A stretch of DNA of 64,000 nt from an uncultured Eubacteriales bacterium. Lineage in GTDB: Bacteria; Bacillota; Clostridia; Christensenellales; CAG-138. Location of the stretch: the NCBI GenBank assembly GCA_900543475.1, contig UQRU01000003.1, positions 1 through 64,000 of the forward strand, in the 5' to 3' direction. The notes below the pieces were generated by a model, which was not told the DNA's origin, made no database searches, and was given only the letters and a program-made list of their open reading frames with translations. The position numbers and the translations under genes were made by a program. This document shows positions 61,482 to 64,000 of the stretch, piece by piece; the first letter of the stretch is position 1; every line of letters begins with the position of its first letter.

Positions 61482-61557
61482 TCCTCCTTAGCTCAGTCGG
61501 TAGAGCATGCGGCTGTTAACCGCAGTGTCGTTGGTTCGAGTCCAACAGGGGGAGCCA
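61482..61557 (+). tRNA. tRNA-Asn (anticodon GTT)
   Basis: Full cloverleaf: acceptor TCCTCCT/AGGGGGA, D arm GCTC...GAGC, anticodon stem TGCGG/CCGCA with loop CTGTTAA, variable GTGTC, T arm GTTGG TTCGAGT CCAAC, discriminator G and encoded CCA. It separates the core chromosome from a foreign-looking island and could be the island's attachment site. Confidence 0.97.
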
Positions 61558-61587
61558 AATCGGGTCATCTTAATAGATGCACCACCG

Positions 61588-61614
61588 AAAAACCCAGATA
61601 ACATCTGGGTTTTT
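61588..61614 (+). terminator. tRNA-Asn terminator
   Basis: AAAAACCCAGAT and ATCTGGGTTTTT form a perfect 12-bp stem around AAC, 31 nt after the tRNA. Confidence 0.9.
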
Positions 61615-61771
61615 CAGCATTTTAATGTTATTTTTCAAAACACCCCTTCACCGTAGATGCATCGTAATCAAAATAAGATTCGAACCGCTACTCCACCTTT
61701 GACGATGCAGTCAACCAAATCAAACGCCTAACAAAATAATATAATGGAACGCCATTTGCTGCGCTCCTAAC

Positions 61772-61815
61772 AAGGGCCAGATCACTCAAAACAACTGAGT
61801 GATCTGGCCCTTTTT
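61772..61815 (+). terminator. Strong hairpin before the second island's first gene
   Basis: AAGGGCCAGATCACTCA pairs perfectly (17 bp) with its complement across a short loop and is followed by TTTT. It lies about 50 nt before the cysteine-rich gene and likely shields it from upstream transcription, or ends an element transcript. Confidence 0.85.
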
Positions 61816-61865
61816 CTGTCTCTGCGAGCATTTCACAAAAACTCATTTCAAGGAGGATATCCCCT

Positions 61866-62078
61866 GTGGGCTCCAACACGTACAGATACAATCGCTTTAA
61901 AGGCTACACTGCCAAAGATTGCGACTGCAAGTATTGCCTCCATTATGGCGGCAAGAAGAAGGGCTGCCTCATTCCTGTCTGCTGCTGCCTGGAAGAACGG
62001 ATCAAAGCAGGCTGCGACCTGACCAAAGGCGCAGATAGTTACCGGCATATGAATAGGCCGAATCTCCATAAATCTTAA
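61866..62078 (+). CDS. Small cysteine-rich ICE protein
   Basis: A 70-residue protein, about eight Cys: DCDCKYCLHYGG, KKGCLIPVCCC and AGCDL. A zinc- or cluster-binding fold is likely; the function is unknown. Similar short proteins occur in many Firmicutes ICEs (recalled). The start is GTG 61866 with AAGGAGG 9 nt upstream. Composition is lower in GC than the chromosome. Confidence 0.72.
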   Translation: MGSNTYRYNRFKGYTAKDCDCKYCLHYGGKKKGCLIPVCCCLEERIKAGCDLTKGADSYRHMNRPNLHKS

Positions 62079-62169
62079 ACTCAGCTAAAAGCTGTTCAGC
62101 AATTAGGGATAGACTTTTCGCTTCAATACTGGTACTGTTGCTTGTCATAGAAAGATGGAGGTTCAGAGC

Positions 62170-62463
62170 ATGCGAAAAGTTTTAGAAGAATTCTATTATG
62201 GCAACATTACGCCCAACCAAAAAAGCTTTACAAGAAACTCCCCATATGCAAAAGCAATGGATAAACTGAGTAAAAGCGATGCATATTTGCAGGAGATTCT
62301 GAATGAAGACGGTAAAGCAATGTTAAAAGCCTTCGAGGAAGCTCAAGACGAAGTCAACAGCATTGGTATCCTGGAAGCCTTCGTAGATGGCTATCGTCTG
62401 GGAGCGAGATTTATGCTTGCGGCATTAAGCGAAGACTGTGGCGAACTACACCCTATTATTTAA
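62170..62463 (+). CDS. DUF6809 family protein
   Basis: A 97-residue helical protein: RKVLEEFYYGNITPNQKSF, FEEAQDEVNSIGILEAFVDG and YRLGARFMLAALSE. It matches DUF6809, a family frequent in Clostridia mobile elements and of unknown role. ATG 62170 has GGAGG 7 nt upstream; the longer reading five codons earlier lacks a site. Confidence 0.8.
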   Translation: MRKVLEEFYYGNITPNQKSFTRNSPYAKAMDKLSKSDAYLQEILNEDGKAMLKAFEEAQDEVNSIGILEAFVDGYRLGARFMLAALSEDCGELHPII

Positions 62464-62554
62464 GAACATGCGCCTAATACCATTACACAGGGCTGATATG
62501 AAGCATACAGTATTGCTTCATGTCAGTCATTTTTTACAAAAGGAGGTAATCAAC

Positions 62555-63112
62555 ATGAATCACTACCCCAACAGAGAACAGGTGCAAGCCCTCCGTGAGC
62601 GTTATCCCCCCGGCACTCTGATCCAGCTCACAGCAGATATGCATGGCGAACGCTTTCAGGCAGGAGATATCGGAAAAGTGACTGTGGTGGATGACATTGG
62701 CCAGATACACATGGCCTGGGAGAAGGGCGGCTCCCTGGCGCTTATCCCTGGTGTGGATTCTTTCCGGGAGATTTTTACGGAACCCCTCGAACTTAACCCA
62801 TACCTGGACAATGGCAATCTGAAGATTAACGGATATTATGTGGACGCCTGCAAAGATAACGGAATTGAACGGACAGATGCTTGGGGAAAAACAGAAATAT
62901 GTGAAGGGTACTATTGCCAAATCTATAAAACCGAAAAGGATTTATTTGACGGAGCATACTATGATGATTTCTGTTTGGCAGTTGGACATGAAATAACGGA
63001 TATGAGTGATGCGGCTCTCATAAAAGGTTTGAAGGAGCATATCGGAACAAACCGCTCTGTCAGCAAGAGAAAAAAGATAAATGCAAAAGGAAAGCACAGC
63101 CATGAACGATAG
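62555..63112 (+). CDS. DUF4314 domain protein
   Basis: A 185-residue protein. The N-terminal 75 residues match DUF4314 (EQVQALRERYPPGTLIQLTAD, PFQAGDIG-like and GQIHMAWEKGGSLALIPGVD), common in conjugative elements. The C-terminal half (YYVDACKDNGIERTDAWG onward) resembles a small domain that is not recognised. AAAGGAGGT lies 7 nt before ATG 62555. It overlaps the next gene by 11 nt. Confidence 0.8.
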   Translation: MNHYPNREQVQALRERYPPGTLIQLTADMHGERFQAGDIGKVTVVDDIGQIHMAWEKGGSLALIPGVDSFREIFTEPLELNPYLDNGNLKINGYYVDACKDNGIERTDAWGKTEICEGYYCQIYKTEKDLFDGAYYDDFCLAVGHEITDMSDAALIKGLKEHIGTNRSVSKRKKINAKGKHSHER

Positions 63113-64000
63113 CAGATACACCTACGAAGAAATGGAGATCGCCCGGTTTACCGACCTCCCCAATCTTGCGGAAGCCTTCGGGTATGAAGTACAAGCCAGG
63201 GGCCGCTGGCACTTTCTCAAAGACGCCCAGCATATCGTCATCAAGAACCGTACTCGGTACTTTGACAACTACAAGCAGGAATGGGGCGACGCCATCACCT
63301 TTCTGGAGGATTATGCAGATATGTCCTTCCGGGAGGCCATGGACTTCCTGCTCAACTATAACGGATACGCACGGGACGCCCCTGCACAAAAGCCTGAAAT
63401 CAGGCTGCCAAAGAAAGAAGAAAAGCAGCCCGTGCCCTTCGCCCTCCCGGAACCCAATGAGGATAATCGGAGGGTGTTTTCCTATCTGCGCAAACGCGGC
63501 ATCGCCTATCAGGTGATCGAGAACATGGTGAACGCAGGACTGCTCTACGAGGACAAGCAGTATCACAACTGTGTCTTCGTTGGACGGGATGCTGCAGGAG
63601 AGGCCGTGTTTGCCCATAAACGAGGCACCCACGATAAAGATGGCGTCGGGTTCAAGGGGGATGTTGAAGGGAGCAATAAGGATATCGCCTTCCGCCTGTC
63701 TTGTGATCCCAAGAAAACAAGCGTCCATGTGTTTGAAGCGCCCATTGATATGGCCTCATACATGACCCTGCACCGGGAACTGACCAGCAATGCGGTAGCC
63801 CTGTGTTGCCTCCATGACGGGGCGCTGGAAACCTATCTCAAGGAGAACCCACAAATCAAAACCATTGTATTCTGCCTGGATGCAGACCAATGGGGCCGCA
63901 AGTATGTTGCCGAGGCCATCCCCAGGTACAAAGCACGGGGATATACCGTGTATAACCCGATCCCGCCCCAGGGGAAGGACTGGAACGAGTACCTGTGCCT
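63102..64000 (+). CDS. DUF3991/Toprim-domain protein (partial)
   Basis: No stop codon occurs before the window edge; 299 codons are visible. The N-terminal part (FTDLPNLAEAFGYEVQARGR, IKNRTRYFDNYKQEWGDAIT) resembles a CHC2-like zinc-finger region without its cysteines, followed by DUF3991 and a Toprim-like domain with VHVFEAPIDMASYM and IVFCLDADQWGRKYVAEA. Such proteins are primase-like and sit next to the relaxase in Tn1549-like ICEs (recalled). It begins at ATG 63102, which overlaps the DUF4314 gene by 11 nt, and would process element DNA during transfer. Confidence 0.85.
   Translation, partial: MNDSRYTYEEMEIARFTDLPNLAEAFGYEVQARGRWHFLKDAQHIVIKNRTRYFDNYKQEWGDAITFLEDYADMSFREAMDFLLNYNGYARDAPAQKPEIRLPKKEEKQPVPFALPEPNEDNRRVFSYLRKRGIAYQVIENMVNAGLLYEDKQYHNCVFVGRDAAGEAVFAHKRGTHDKDGVGFKGDVEGSNKDIAFRLSCDPKKTSVHVFEAPIDMASYMTLHRELTSNAVALCCLHDGALETYLKENPQIKTIVFCLDADQWGRKYVAEAIPRYKARGYTVYNPIPPQGKDWNEYLC

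Larger units (their letters stand above)
61558..61865. other. Non-coding junction after tRNA-Asn
   Basis: No gene is seen. The 308 bp contain two strong hairpin terminators (61588-61614 and 61772-61815) and an A/T-rich stretch between. Base composition drops compared with the chromosome. No direct repeat of the tRNA 3' end is visible in the window. Confidence 0.7.

Noticed and set aside
61848-62069. Minus-strand reading of 73 codons at the island edge
   Set aside because: Antisense to the cysteine-rich gene, which has a far better start context.

Overview
The window reads as high-GC chromosome of a spore-forming Clostridia-type Firmicute. Signs of this are the SRP/16S-processing cluster smc-rnc-ftsY-ffh-ylxM-rpsP-khpA-rimM-trmD-rplS, a SAM-I (S-box) riboswitch before metK, strong AGGAGG Shine-Dalgarno sites, and spore genes (a YlbJ-type membrane protein, a SleB-type hydrolase, two small Coat_F-like proteins). 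I cannot name genus or species; a gut Clostridia lineage is an inference. Almost everything from 8.8 to 46 kb is on the minus strand.

Layout. (1) 1-8.8 kb is one end of an integrative conjugative element of the Tn1549-like kind: parA, parB, two small unknown proteins, a winged-helix replication-initiator-like protein, a Bro-N antirepressor-like protein, pcfB and the traG/virD4 coupling protein. traG is split by a complete 2.69-kb group II intron (193-2878) encoding a reverse transcriptase/maturase with an HNH domain; removing the intron restores the reading frame exactly. Upstream of parA (8365-8760) lie paired direct repeats, tandem promoter-like sites and two terminator-like hairpins. (2) 8.8-46 kb is core chromosome: rpsI-rplM, trmL, a sugar nucleotidyltransferase, hslVU, trmFO-topA, dprA-comM, a double GT-C glycosyltransferase with a GtrA partner, yraN-rnhB-rbgA-rplS, trmD-rimM-khpA-rpsP-ffh-ylxM, a Ktr/Trk potassium system, ftsY-smc-rnc, acpP-plsX-rpmF-yceD and ackA-pta. 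(3) 46-61.4 kb holds tmcAL and a ylbJ-like gene on the plus strand, then a tight minus-strand operon recX-P1 peptidase-acpS-nnrD-amidohydrolase-MTHFS, then rsmD-coaD-coiled-coil gene, spore coat genes, a C-terminal processing protease, metK and a divergent ttcA. (4) At 61.48 kb a tRNA-Asn(GUU) gene marks the edge of a second island with small ICE-type genes (Cys-rich protein, DUF6809, DUF4314, a DUF3991/Toprim protein running off the end).

How genes work together. The translation and secretion block couples SRP (ffh, ftsY, ylxM) with ribosome maturation (rimM, rbgA, trmD, khpA). acpP, plsX and acpS supply acyl carrier protein and phospholipid precursors. ackA-pta make acetate and ATP. parA/parB, the Rep-like protein and the TraG/PcfB pair suggest a conjugative element that replicates and partitions as a circle.

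The less ordinary items are non-coding: a possible orphan structured RNA of about 320 nt (48.5-48.8 kb) with its own promoter and terminator, a dense cluster of perfect palindromes at 56.5-56.8 kb, a perfect 14-bp inverted repeat at the start of the ylxM-ffh transcript, and the repeat/attenuator-like leader of parA. I did not find an obvious new defence or biosynthetic system.
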